Origin: Charina bottae
Lineage: Eukaryota > Chordata > Lepidosauria > Squamata > Charinaidae
Length of the DNA: 64,000 nucleotides
Assembly: GCA_023362775.1 (NCBI GenBank)
Contig: JALMGJ010000004.1
Span: forward strand, 36,596,929 to 36,660,928
Reading direction: 5' to 3'
A model generated the notes under the pieces. That model did no database searches. It saw only the letters and a program-made list of their open reading frames with translations, and was not told the origin of the DNA. This document shows positions 12,401-25,921 of this stretch, piece by piece. Within the stretch, counting starts at the first letter, position 1. Each line of letters starts with the position of its first letter. Both the position numbers and the translations under genes were made by a program.

Positions 12401-15400
12401 GGGCTCTGTTTCCAACCCATCACTATCTTGAACTCCTCTGAAGTTGCTTCAATTTGTCACTATGCTTTTTGAACTGGTGTTAATTTTATTTATTTATTTA
12501 TTTATTTATTTATTTTATTTATTTATTATCCCACCTTTATTATATTTTTATAAGTAACTCAAGGCGGCGAACATACCTAATGCTCCTTCCTCCTCCTCTT
12601 TTCCCCACAACAGCAACCGTGTGAGGTGAGTTGGGCTGAGAGAGAGGGACTGGCCCAAGGTCACCCAGCCGGCTTTCATGCCTAAGGCGGGACTAGAACT
12701 CACAGACTCCTGGTTTCTAGCCCAGCACCTTAACCACTAGACCAAACTGGCTCTCAATTAGTCAAATGAAGGCTCCAAATGCAGTCTGGCCAGGGCAGAG
12801 TAGAGCATGACAACAATTTTCTTAGTAATAAATGTTGGAAATGCCATGAGACAAAAGGAACATTTCATTGTATGTGGTGGACATGTAAAAAAAGTCAAAA
12901 GTACTGGAAAGAAATACATAGAACTACTCAGAAAATTTTAGAAATCAAATTTGAAATGAAACCTTTCTTACTGGGCATAATTTCAAAACATATTAACAAA
13001 AAATATCACAATTTACATGTTTATGGCGGCAAGGATCAATTTAGCACAACATTGGAAAAGAGATATGTTACTGAAGAAATCAAACTGGAAACTTAGAGAA
13101 TATGGCAAAATTAACAGCATAATTGAAGTTCAACAAAATTTAAGCAGGAATGGCTTCCATTATATATTATGCAGCAAGGGAAATTATCTATAGTATTTTT
13201 TAAGGGTAAAAGGAACTGACTAAAAATTTGACATTAGAGCAGTGCTTTCCAAAGTGCCGCCGTTGGCGACACACCACCGCACGTGGGGGTGTGTGCACGG
13301 CAGTGCAAAGGTTGCACAGCAGCAGCGGCGGCCTTGCTAAAACGTGGAAGCGCTGATGGTGTGCCGCTGTGCGCACTGCCGCCGCCGCGCCTGCCGCCGC
13401 TTCGCAACACTAAACTGTTGCAACACACTAAAGTGTCGCAACACAGAGTTTGGAAAACTATACATTAGAGACATGCACAAAAAAATTAAATGTCTATAAA
13501 TACTAAACAGTACAACAAAGGGAAAGTTAGAAACTAATTTTTATCATGTTTTTAGTAGTTTTTTCTTTTCTCTCTCTTGTTAAACAACAAATAGTGGAGA
13601 TTTTTGGCTCAGCTCAGTGGTTTAAATTCTTACTTTGTTAAAATAATTATAATCTACTTAAATGTAATTTAATGTTATATTATGATTAGTTTCTAATCAA
13701 AGATATACTGAGCAATAGCTGCACAATCTTGATCATTCCTTTATCCATTTATAGATATTATATTTCTGTACCAATTAATTTTTCCTTTTCCTTTTCTCTT
13801 TTTGCTTGCTTGTTTGCTCTTTTTTTAAAAAAAACTTAAATAAATTTCCTGTGGCCTGCATTCTATGCTCCTGCTAACACATCCCAAAATAGCATTTTAG
13901 CCTTTTTAGCAGCTGTGTCATACTGATGGTTTGAAACCTTTTTCCATGTACTACTGCCAAGCCAGATCGCCCCCATCCTAAACTTGTGCCTTTTACTTTT
14001 CCTTCCCAGATGCAGAAATTTACAGTTCTTTGTCTTAATTTCATAATATAAATTTCAGAACATGGTTCAAACTTGTCTAAATATTTTTGAATCTTAAAGC
14101 ATTAGCTGCCACCCCTTCTACCTTTACGTCACTTGCAGGCTTTATAAGCATCCCTTTGACTCCCTCATCCAAGTCATGGATCACACAGGCTTAGGACAGG
14201 ACCCTGGTGCACCCCATTCAGTCCATCACTACATGCTGAAGTGGAGCCATGAACTAACACTCATTGAATGTGTGTCATTCAGTCAACTCTGAGTCCATCA
14301 AACAGAAGTACCAGCTAGCCCAGAATTTTTCAAGCTGTTCTGCAGAATCCTTGATGGGGTTCCATGAGAGATTAAGCCCCCCCCCAAAAAAATACATTCA
14401 AACACAGCCACTTTTCTATCATCAGGGCTTTGTCTGTTGATCAGGGGTTTTAGGATTTTTTTTAAACTAACAGGTTCCATGGTTTGAAAAAGTTTGAGAA
14501 CCATTGATCTGCCCCATATTTTGCCATTTTGTTAAGAAGAATATCATGAAACATTCTGTTTAAGTCTTTGCTGAGGTCCAGGTGTACTATGCATACAGCA
14601 TTCCCCAATCTACTAAACTAGGAACACTTCTCAGTGAAGGAGATACGGTTAGTCTGACATTATTTGTTTGTAACAAATGGGTACTAGGTCCTGTTAATTG
14701 TAGCATGCCTAGCCAAGTGCTCACAAACATGCTGTTAGGAACTTGCCCACTATAGATATCAAGCTGACAGGTCTACATTTTCCTGAGTCGTCGTCCTTCC
14801 CCTTTTTGAATATGGGAATAAATAACATTTACTCTCCTCCAGTCTTCTGGGAATGCTTGCTTGTTTTCCACTTCTCAAAGATTACAAGTTCTGTGATCAC
14901 CTCTCCTGGTTCCTTCAGTTCCTTCAATGTAGTTTAAGTTGGGATTTTGAATATATAGCTGAAAGATGTTTTGTAAGACTGATTAATCCTATCATATTTC
15001 TTATTCCTTCCAAAATGGTTCTGATAATCTACGTAAGAAAGTTTTTAATATCTATTATGCCTGTGTATAAATGGACAATGTTTTAAGTAACTGTAGAAGA
15101 AATTGCATTGCTAGATATTTCTATTTTTAAAAAGATGTGTTAAAGCAGAAAGAGTGAAGATTTGTTCAAGGCCATAAAATCAAGTATCGTAACACAAATG
15201 TTTTTTCTACTACAAAAGTTGATAGCAGAATATAATTTATTTATAGATTATTTTTCATGTGATTTTCTTTTCCTCTGATAGGCTGGTCTCATTGAAGCTA
15301 ATGGAGAGTTAAAGGTTTTTATAGATCAAAATCTTAGTCCGGGAAAAGGTAATAATTTTTTTTGTCATTTGTGTTTAAGAAATTATACTGTATAGGTCTG

Positions 15401-18400
15401 AGGATGTCCTGGTTTTCTGATAAATTCATGGGGTGCTAGAGGAGGGAAGCTCCCTTTTTTTACATCCATCAGAAAAATACACAAAGCTGTGGTAGAAAGA
15501 ATGGAACTTTCCATTCTTTCTCTACTACTCCCTAGTTATCTAATGAAGCATTCTTTTGAGGGGGTGGAGTTTGGAAGAGGGGGAAAATGCATTGAGTTCC
15601 TCTAGAATTGGTAACTTAAAAGTAAAGGAAAAATCAAAGAAAAGTGTAAGATTTTAATATTAATTCAAATGATTAGGCAGGGATTTTGATGAACAAGGGA
15701 AGTGTAATGTTATACAGTTTGATATTTAGACTTGAAAAAAATACATTGTTTTCTATCAAAATTCAGCATTTCCCTTAAAAGCTATACGTATCCACTGAAC
15801 TGAATATGTGCATGCCGGTTTACATTTGAGCTGATCATTATCTGTTAAAATTTACTTTGACAATGACATACATGTATTCTTAACTGAATCTTGAGTAAGT
15901 GATTGTGGGAGAAATGTATAAGAATTGATTCTGCTTAAAAGTGTGAATATTAAATAATAGATGAATCTGTCCCACATGTGTTCTTACCACTGTTTACAAA
16001 TGCTGTTTTAATTAAAATGTTAAGCAATGGGCTCACAAATGTTAAATTAATTAAGTGAAGGTTATTGTTAATGATGCAAAATTAATAATCTATTAGCATG
16101 TCACTTCCCAATGATTAATGAATAGCAGATTACATAGAGGATGTGACATTGTTTGTCATGTTATTTGATGTTGTAGATTTTCATATTCTCTATCTTTTGA
16201 ATCTAACAGATTATAATTAAGGTTTATTTGAGGTTGAGATGCACACCATGTGTTGGGCAGTGAACAGATGACACCAGAAATGCAAATTGTACCTAAAAGT
16301 TACTATCTTCTCCATTCTCTATCCCTCAAGACCCAAATTGAAACTGTTTCTATATCTTGATAAATGAATTCATTATTTTTTCACTTTGCTGGAATTTAAT
16401 CAGATTTTTTTTAAGTTTTCAACCACAAGGTGGCAGTATTTGCACATACACATTGAAGACTCAAAATTTGGACTTCCAGGTTAAATTGGAAAATAAGGCT
16501 GCAATCTTTCTTAATAGGATTGGAAAATTTTGACACTGAAGTCTTACCAAGACAGAAAATTGGCTAAATTGTAAATATAGATGTTCTCATCCGAGTTTAA
16601 TCTTGGTATTAACTTTGGAGCAAAGTTGGGTATTTGTGTTGATCATTTACAGAGAGACCAGGGATTACTGGGCATAGTTCTTTAAGTGTTAACTTTTCTG
16701 ATTCCAGAGAGTGAAGTAATAGTTTTATTGGCTTGATCTTAACTAATTGAGGTGAACTCCTAATTGCATATTTCTTGAGCAGAAGCAGTTTCTCCTTTCA
16801 GAACTGGAGCGGGTGATGATTCCTTTTCCTAAGGTCTTCAGAATTTACTCTGGATCAGAGCTTTCCAAACTGTGTGTCGCGACACAAAAGTGTGTCGCCA
16901 CACACAGCGTGGTGTGTCGCCACACCACCCGGAAGCGGCGGCGCGCGCGTGCACGGTGGCCGCCATGCACGCGCGCGTCACCGCACCCCTCCCGCGCCGC
17001 CGCCTCCCGCGCCGCCGCCTCCCGCGCCGCCGCCGTGCGCGCCGCCGCCGCCGGGTGTGTCACCAGCGGCAGCACTTTGGAAAGCCCTGCTCTGGTGAGT
17101 TCTCCAACTCTTTGGAATAGCTGAAGAACTTAAAAGGGGCTGCAGGGAAGAGGAAGTCTTGCTATGTATGCGACTATCCGTTCACATAATATTGGATTCC
17201 ATATGTTATCCTAGTTTTTTACACAAAAAATGGATCTCTACAGGCCTCAGAAATATGTTCAGCCCTGTTGAGAGCCAGTTTGGTCCAGTGGTTAAATTAC
17301 GGGCTAGAAACCAGGAGTCTGTGAGTTCTAGTCCCGCCTGAGGCATGAAAGCCGGCTGGGTGACCTTGGGCCAGTCACACACACTCAGCCCAACTCACCT
17401 CACAGGGTGATGGTTGTGGGGAAAATAGGAGGAGGAAGGAGTATTAGGCATGTTCACCGCCTTGAGTTATTTATAAAAATGATAAAGGTGGGATAGAAAT
17501 TAAATAAATAAATAAAATAAAAAACTTGGAAGTATACATTGGAACCAGATCTGAAACTGGATCAAACATTAAAAACAGACATCTTCACTGTATTCAGTGT
17601 TAAGGTAGCATGTTACAGTATATGCATTGTCAATTGTTAATTATTTTTTAACTTTTTGTCTGGACATTTAGGTGTTGTTTCATTAGTAGCTGTTCATCCT
17701 TCAACACTTGGAAAACAGCTTTTGCCGAAAACATTTGGACCGTCTAATGTCAATATTGCACAACAAGTGGTAAGACGCCTGTCAGAAAATCTACTAATCA
17801 AATTGTAATCATAATTTTTTAACACACAAACTCAAATCTGCTTATAGGAAAAGGTCTATATTGGGCTTATGGAACAGACACAGATACTTATTCCAAAGTT
17901 TCCAATGATACTTATTCCAACGCATATGCATTGTCAAAGCAAAATAAATGCCCTGCCAGTCTGTTCGGTTTTGCTTATTTATGCCTGTATATATTGTGAG
18001 CTAACAATTAAGTTGGTAGAACAAAATCCATTCTCCTGTTTATACTAGGATTATAGAGCGCTGCTGTTTTTCTCATTAAGTATGTTGCATATACATGGCT
18101 AAGTAATATCTGAAATTGTGTTTATTTTTATTTATATATCAAATTTATTTCCCACATCTCACTCAGTTTATTTACGGTCAGTTACCAACAAAGTAGCTTC
18201 AGCAATAAAAAACATTACATAAATGAAGGCTCAAATATAATAACAGCAATAAAACCACCATATAGACTTGCCAGTTAAAATTTACAAGAAAACAAAAGAG
18301 AACAAAATAAGACAAAACAAAACAGAGAAAGTAAAATTAAGATAAAAGGATAAAAGAACTTTCTAGCGACATCATTCCAAGATTCAGACATCTTGAGCAT

Positions 18401-21400
18401 TCTTATGGCAAACCTGACGGGGTCCAGGAGGCGGGCTTTCTCGTGGCACCCGCCCTCTGGAATATTCTGCCCCTGGAGGTGAGGCTAGCCCCCACACTTA
18501 TGACCTTCCAGAAACAACTGAAGACCTGGCTCTACCACCTCGCTTGGGATGGGGGGAGTAATAGCTCCTCTTGGGGTTGGCTTGCTCCATAGGGTTCTTT
18601 AAAGCCTAACATCAGAGCCTCTTGGATCTTATATATTTAATTAAATTATGTATTCTATTTTATAGATTTTTATATGTTTTAATTACTGGCTTGGTGTAAA
18701 CCGCCCAGAGTCCCCTCCAGAATGGGGGGAGATGGGCGGTGATATAAGTTGGAAATAAATAGGTAGGTAGGTAGGTAGGTAGGTACCAGTAAAACCGTGG
18801 CAGCTCTGTTCATAATAGCAGGGTTCCGGTCTGAGAGTAGGAAATGAACCGTTTCTCCCTCATTGAAAACTTGATCTCTACAAGTATACCTGTGGTACAG
18901 GTATACTTAAAGTAACTTTTTGTATTGCAGAAGAGACCCAACAGCAGGCCTATAAAACCTTGGGGGAAATATCTGTCTGGAGAACTATTATTATTATTAC
19001 TCTTAATATTGTAATAAAGTTACAATTTTGATAAATGTATTGGAGAAGAGGGATAGTAAGCATATTTTATGATTGTGATCCTGTAGGTAGACTTATTTAA
19101 TGTGGCCAGTATTAAAAACAAGTTGCAATTGTTTCCTTACTAAGGAAGTCAATAATATCAGAATAATGATTCATACAGTTGTTTTCTATTAATTGTAGGT
19201 TATTGGTACACCTCAGAGACCATCAGCCCCAAATACTATTTTAGTAGGTAGTCCACATACTCCCAATACTCACTTTGTATCACAGAATCAGACTGCAGAT
19301 TCTTCACCTTGGTCTGCTGGGTAAGTAATATTCAGTTAAATTTTAAAGTTTTATAGGGATATGAAAATATGTGTCTCAAAAATAGGCAGTTTAACTCTGA
19401 CATCAAAATTTTAATCAATCTGGCATTTGTTGAATAATAAGCTCTCAAGCAGTAGTTACAGGTAGTTCTTGACTTCCGACCACAATTGGGACTGGAACTT
19501 CCATCGCTAAGTGATGCAGTCATTAAGGGAGTTGCGCCCGATTTTACGACCTTTTTTGCTGCGGTCATTAAAGCAAATCATGCAGTCGTTAAGCAAATCC
19601 AGCTTCCCCCATTGACTTCGCTTGCTGGAAGCCCCCTGGGAAGGTCACATATTGCTTTAGTACAGAGTATAGAATTTTTTTCTATAAAAGAGTGTAAATG
19701 TTTCAAGTCATAAAGTAAATTCATATTCTTTGATTCTATTTTAGCTGTAGATGCATTTGGTCATGGTTGTGTAAATAAACTAGTCATGTACACTGAAACA
19801 ATAAATGAAGCGAGTGGTTCAGGATACCTGTTTAAAAAGTAAAATATATAAATCTCTTATTCATGTAAATGGATTAGGGACCTGTGTCCTATAGCTATGT
19901 ATTTTTGTAGGAAACGAAACAAAAAGGGAGAGAAGAATGGCAAGGGTTTACGACACTTCTCTATGAAGGTTTGTGAGAAGGTTCAGAGGAAAGGAACTAC
20001 CTCTTACAATGAAGTAGCAGATGAGTTAGTTGCAGAATTCAGTACTGCAGATGCTCACATCTCACCAAATGAATCGGTAAATATATTTGTGTTCTAAATT
20101 AATTTTTTTAATGAATTATATACACTTTCTCCATAAAAATCCCTTTTTTACTTAATGAGGATACCCATGTGCAGACCCAATCCTTTTACTGCTCTCTTGG
20201 TTACAGTTTATAAAACGAACAAGTACAATTGGAATAACTGATGATAACAATGTCTGTTTGTCTAATTTGCTAGTTTACATTGCTAAATAGTGTAACTGAA
20301 AGTATTCTCTTAATTTGTTATGTCTACAGCAGGCTTATGATCAGAAAAATATAAGGCGACGGGTCTATGATGCCTTAAACGTTCTTATGGCCATGAACAT
20401 TATTTCCAAGGAGAAAAAAGAAATCAAATGGATTGGCCTACCTACTAATTCAGCTCAGGAATGCCAGAATTTAGAGGTAAAATTTGTTAAAAATATGCCA
20501 TTTGTAATATTTTCTTAATGATTTTCTAATTAAATATGATGACTGCTCAGATTCTCTCACTTCCATTCTAAGTTATTGATTTTCCTTTAATTTCATGTGA
20601 TTGATTTCTTGTTTGAGATTCATGCTCAAAATAGTATTTTGTGATGTACACTTCATTGCTTTCATAATTGTATCCTTGCAATTAAACTAAAGAAGAAACC
20701 ATTCAATTTGCTTAAAAACCTAAAAATATGGAGGAAACTGTTAAAAGGGCCCTTTTAATGTACTGGAAATTAACACAGAACAAGAATAAGAACTGATAGT
20801 ATAGGTTTGAGTTTTTTCCCAGGAAACATTTGAAATCCAGGGCAACATACAGTAGAGGTAGTTTCAATAAGCATTCTAGTTAATACTTTTTCATTCTGTG
20901 AATAGGTTGATTATAAAATAGGTATTTGGTCTGATTCAGTTACATATAATGTAATGAATTTTAAATGCTGTTTGGATTTAATGGGTGGTAATTAGTTCTG
21001 GATGTGTAAATGTTTCAGAATATTGGGTACAGGTAGTTCTCGCTTAAAGACCATTCAGTGACCGTTTGAAGTTATGACAGCGCTGAATGAATGGTAGTTA
21101 CAGCTGGTTCTCAAAGTTATGGCTGTTGTAGCACCCCCACAGTCACATGATCAATATTCGGGCGCTTGGCAGCCTGCCAGCATTTATGATGGCAGCACAG
21201 CGTGCACTTCAACTCCCACCACCCGCCTGTCTCCCCGCATCTCTGCCCTTTTGGCCACCCTGAACTGCTCCACCTGCCCCCACCTCCCCCAGCTGACCTT
21301 CATCATCTTCCTTCCACTGCTGATGAAGTGCGCCCGGCTGAGGCAGCTGCTGGCCCTTCATGAGGCCCTTGCAAGACCACGCAAAGACCTCGTGAAGGGC

Positions 21401-24400
21401 CAGCAGCTGCCTCAGCCGGGAGCACTTCATCAGCAGTGGAAGGAAAAAGAGGGCAAAGGTCAGCCAGGGTGGCGGGGGTAGGCGGCGGAGTGCAGGGCGG
21501 TCAAAAGGGCAGAGATGGGGGGAGATAGGCGGGTGTGGAAGTGGAAGTGGAAGCAACAGCAGGCAGGAGAAGCATTAGGTCCTTGCCTAACAACGGTGCG
21601 GTCCTGGCTCAAGAACCGCATCCAGGACTACCAGAACTGCCATCGCTAAGCAGTGTGGTCACATGATGTTCGCCTAACTACCACTTCGCTTAGCAGCAGA
21701 AATTCCAGTCCCAATTAGAGTTGTTAAACGAGAACTACCTGTATTTGCTTTGTTTTTGAAAATAACTATTTTATGCCAAGAGGATTCCTAAACTCTCAAT
21801 CTGTTTGAATGGGTAACAGTAAATATTAGGAAACTGTTTCAGCATAATTGAAATATTGTTTGTTTATTTCTGCACAGCTAGTTTTAAACTGCTTTTGAAA
21901 AAAATGTGCTTTTGAAGTTGCTTGCTATTTGGCATAGATTCTATTTTTAGAACAATTTTCTTATGCATGCAAAACTAGTTTCATGCTGTTTTAGATCCTC
22001 ACTGGTGAGTAAAATATTTAAAATTGTTTCTAGTACACTACTGAGTATACTTCTTAGATTCATTCAACATGTCGTTACAATTTTTTCTCTTTTTTGTTAA
22101 GGTGGAGAGGCAGAGAAGACTTGAAAGAATAAAGCAAAAACAGTCACAGCTACAAGAATTAATTCTTCAGGTATCATCATAGAACAGTAGCATACTTTTT
22201 CTCCCTGCTAATCTGATGTTAGGTGTACAACCCTGAAAATAAGCATTTGAATTCAGATTTTCTCTTCTACTTTAATTCTGTTTTAATTTAATTAATGTCA
22301 ACCTGTCAGTATTTCAACATTTCTCAAATACAAAACACGCATGCTTCAAACTTAAAAAAAGCAAAAGAATCTGATAAGTGAGTAGCATACAAAGGACTGT
22401 AACAAATAATAAAGATGCCCTTGAGTTGAGCTCAGCTCCGTGGTAACTTGTAATTGAGCAATTTTCTTGGCAGCATTACAGAAGTGGCTTGCCATTGCTG
22501 TCTTTCAGGATTCTTATTTTCAACTCTCTCTCTATTCAACAGCCTTGAAATGTTCAGGTGGTCCCCCATCCATCACATACTGTCCAGGACCAGTCCTCCT
22601 TAAAATCTGAGATCACCAGGGGCAACTAGGTCCTGCCACCTGCTAAGGCTATTGAAAGAAATAATACAAATCGTTTCCCAATCCTTAAAAAAAGCAAACT
22701 TTGTGTGCTTAAATCCCTTAACAGCAAATTGCCTTCAAAAATCTTGTTCAGCGAAATCGGCATGCAGAACAGCAAGCAAATAAACAACCACAACCTAATT
22801 CTGTCATTCACTTGCCATTTATCATAGTGAACACCAGCAAGAAAACTGTGATTGATTGCAGTATTTCTAATGACAAGTAAGTTACTAATACACGGAATAA
22901 TTATTTCTTTTGCTTTTGTGAATGTAGTGTGAGATCTTGTTGAATGGAGGGACTGAATGTTTTAAGCACTGATATTATTGTTAGTTGCAGGATAATGAAT
23001 AGACAGATTTTCCATGCCAATCATAACCTCTCTATGTATATTTGTTTATATATGGGGGATATCTGTGACGCTAAGAATCATTTGTAAAGACCATATGTTG
23101 TCACTTTGTTCCCATTAGGCTTCAAGTGTTTGACATTGGCTGTGATGATGGGAGGTAACTGTTTACATCAGCCTTTCTCAACCTTTTGACCCTGGAGGAA
23201 CCCTGGAAATATTTTTCAGGCCTCGGGGAACTCCTGCACATTCAGGCTCAAATATAGGCCAGAAGTTACAAATTAATATATTTGTTTCATGTGTAGGCCT
23301 GTATTTAGGCATTAACAGTGTTCTTAAACTAAAAATAAAGAATGAAAACATACCTCTTTAATGTGAAGTTGCCCGAATTTGAAATAATTTTTTTAATAAA
23401 TTGTGATCTCCCAGGGAACCCCTAGTGACGTCTCATGGAACCCTAGGGTTCCACAGAACCCTGGTTGAGAAACCATGGTATACATAGTAGATGATTGAAC
23501 TTAAATGTTGAAAATAAAATACTTGGATACCAAGTCTCTCTTCATTAGGGAACTATGTCTACCTTCTGACAGCACTAGAACTATTTCTTGACTGGGGAGC
23601 CACTTTCATTCAGTCTTTATGATTGACATATGGGATCTGCTACTGTAATGCAGCTCATTCACAGAGTTACAGGTAGTCCTTGCTTAGCGACCACAATTGG
23701 GCCCGGCAACTCCATCACTGAGCGACACAGTTGCTAAGCAAAAGATCACGTGACCACAACGGGCTTCGATATCACTTCCTATTCAGTTAAGCAAGTCACT
23801 GCAGGTTGTTAAGCAAGACATAAGGTGACCGCGACTTGTGATTTTACTGCCCCCTTCTCCATTGACTCTGCTTGTCAGAAGCCGGTTGCGAAGCATGCCA
23901 ATGTTGATTGCATGACTGCGGGACAGTGCAACAGTTGTAAACGCCCACTGGTTGCAAAGTGCCTGAATGTTGATCATGTGATCACAGGGAAGCTGCAACG
24001 GTTGTAAAAGCGAGGACTGGTCATAAAGTTACTTTTTCAGCAACATTGTCACTTCAAACGGTCGCTAAACAGGGCAGTCGTTAAGCAAAGTCTACCTGTA
24101 CGAAGCTTTGGATTTTTGGCAGAGCTCCACCTGTTCTCTGAGACCTGCTACAAATAAATAAAGGGTTAGGGTTAGGGTCCAAACCAGAAATTAATATTTT
24201 TCCCCTTTGCTTTCTACAGTCAGCCTTTACCCAATATACACTTAATCTCAAAGCTGCAGTAGAATCAGTAGCAAAAGAGGCATGAACAGGAAAGCAGGTT
24301 TTTTTAACTAATTGCTCTTTGTTGTGCTGGATAACAATAAGCAGAGATATAAGTAATTGCTGTAGCCCTGAAGAAGTTGTATCTTCCATGGATCTCACCA

Positions 24401-24770
24401 GGCTGTTATCCGGAAGCTAGAATGTGGAGAGGGGGAAAAAAGAGCGAAGTCCTTTCTCTTCCTTATGTGCCTCTGCTACTATTTCTGCTGTAAACTCAAG
24501 AAAAAGAATGAGAAATGGCTTGTGAAATCAGTCATTTGAAGTTTATATTTATATTACTCTATTCCTCAGTGGAAGGTTAGACAGTTCTGTAAACTGTGTA
24601 GCTGCTTTGGAAGCATTATGTATAGGTCTGACCAGTATAAGTTTAGATTGGATCAGAGGGTGGTAGAAGACAGTTAAAAATCAAGCATTTAAACAGTGTA
24701 ACACTATCTAAGCATGCTGTATTTTCAAACTTTACATTTTAATGGAAGAGAATGCTTTAGAAGAAAAATG

Positions 24771-24837
<67 letters not shown>

Positions 24838-25865
24838 ACGTATTGACCAACTTCTATTCATTCCCTTTAGGTTTGAGTATCTATTTAATTTTGATAATGC
24901 ATTTGAAATACATGATGATATTGAAGTATTGAAGCGCATGGGAATGGCATTTGGGCTGGAATCTGGAAGTTGCTCAGCAGAAGATCTAAAAAACGCAAGG
25001 AGCTTGGTTCCCAAAGCTCTTGAACCATATGTGACAGGTAGAGTTAAATGAAATAACTCCTTTTTAAAATTTGAAATAAAACTTGAGAAGAAAATAAACT
25101 GCTGTTGGAACTTAACACAACTGTGAGAGGACTCCTGCTCTCGGGCCTTTTCTTTTGGCCTGCACCCACTGAGCTCCCCGTGGGCCTTTCTACCCTTTTG
25201 CTACTTTAGCAAAAAAAAAAAAAAAAAAAAGCCGCTGAAAACTCTTATCCTCAGTTCCTCCCATTACTTTCCTTCCCTCTTACCACTTAAAGAAGATTGT
25301 TTAACATCTGTGAATTGAGTCAGTATTTCCATGGCTACTGCTGTGCTGAAACGGTTTAATGCTTTAAAATAAAGTCAAGATACTGTATATGTTACAATTT
25401 ATTTGCATGATTTCTTTGCTCACTTTTAATATGCTCTGTATATTAAATATATTGGGTGGAGCTTTTATTGGATTACGGGTATGTATGCTATAGAATGACT
25501 GCTACCTAATTCCTGATGTTTCTTTGTCTTACAGAAATGGCTCAGGGATCAATCAGCAATGTGTATGTCTCATCCTCATCAGGTTCAGCTTCAAATGGGA
25601 CAAGATTTTCCAACAGGTTAGATAAGATTGTGCTTTATGTTTAAAAATTAGTTCAATATTATCTAGTTAAAACGTGACCTCAGTAGATATCTAGAGAAAC
25701 CTTTTAATATAACTGCTTTTGAAAAGGCATCTTAAGAAATTTTCCTTTTCTGCGCCAAAATTGGCCATTTTGCTGCTGACAAACAAACAAATCTTTATTA
25801 CAGTTAAAGACCAGCATAAGAGGGTGGGGTACAGTCAGTTAAAAGCATAGAAAATACATTAAAAT

Positions 25866-25921
<56 letters not shown>

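Larger units (their letters stand above)
6500..15281 (+). other. TFDP1: TFDP1 intron between coding exons 1 and 2
   Basis: An 8.8-kb intron. From 6500 to about 10375 it is AT-rich with nothing recognised. After that it holds two antisense Sauria SINEs, an L1 fragment, a GC-rich hAT element and an antisense CR1 piece, each listed separately. Confidence 0.8.

Noticed and set aside
18880..18910. Palindrome AAGTATACCTGTGGTACAGG and following bases as a regulatory site.
   Set aside because: Short inverted repeat in intronic AT-rich DNA with no other support.
24163..24177. Telomere-like GGGTTAGGGTTAGGG as a chromosome-fusion remnant.
   Set aside because: Only about 2.5 units, so chance or repair-derived insertion is enough to explain it.
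24714..25014. Frames encoding Tyr/Ile/Cys repeats.
   Set aside because: Translation of the (TACA)n(TA)n microsatellite.
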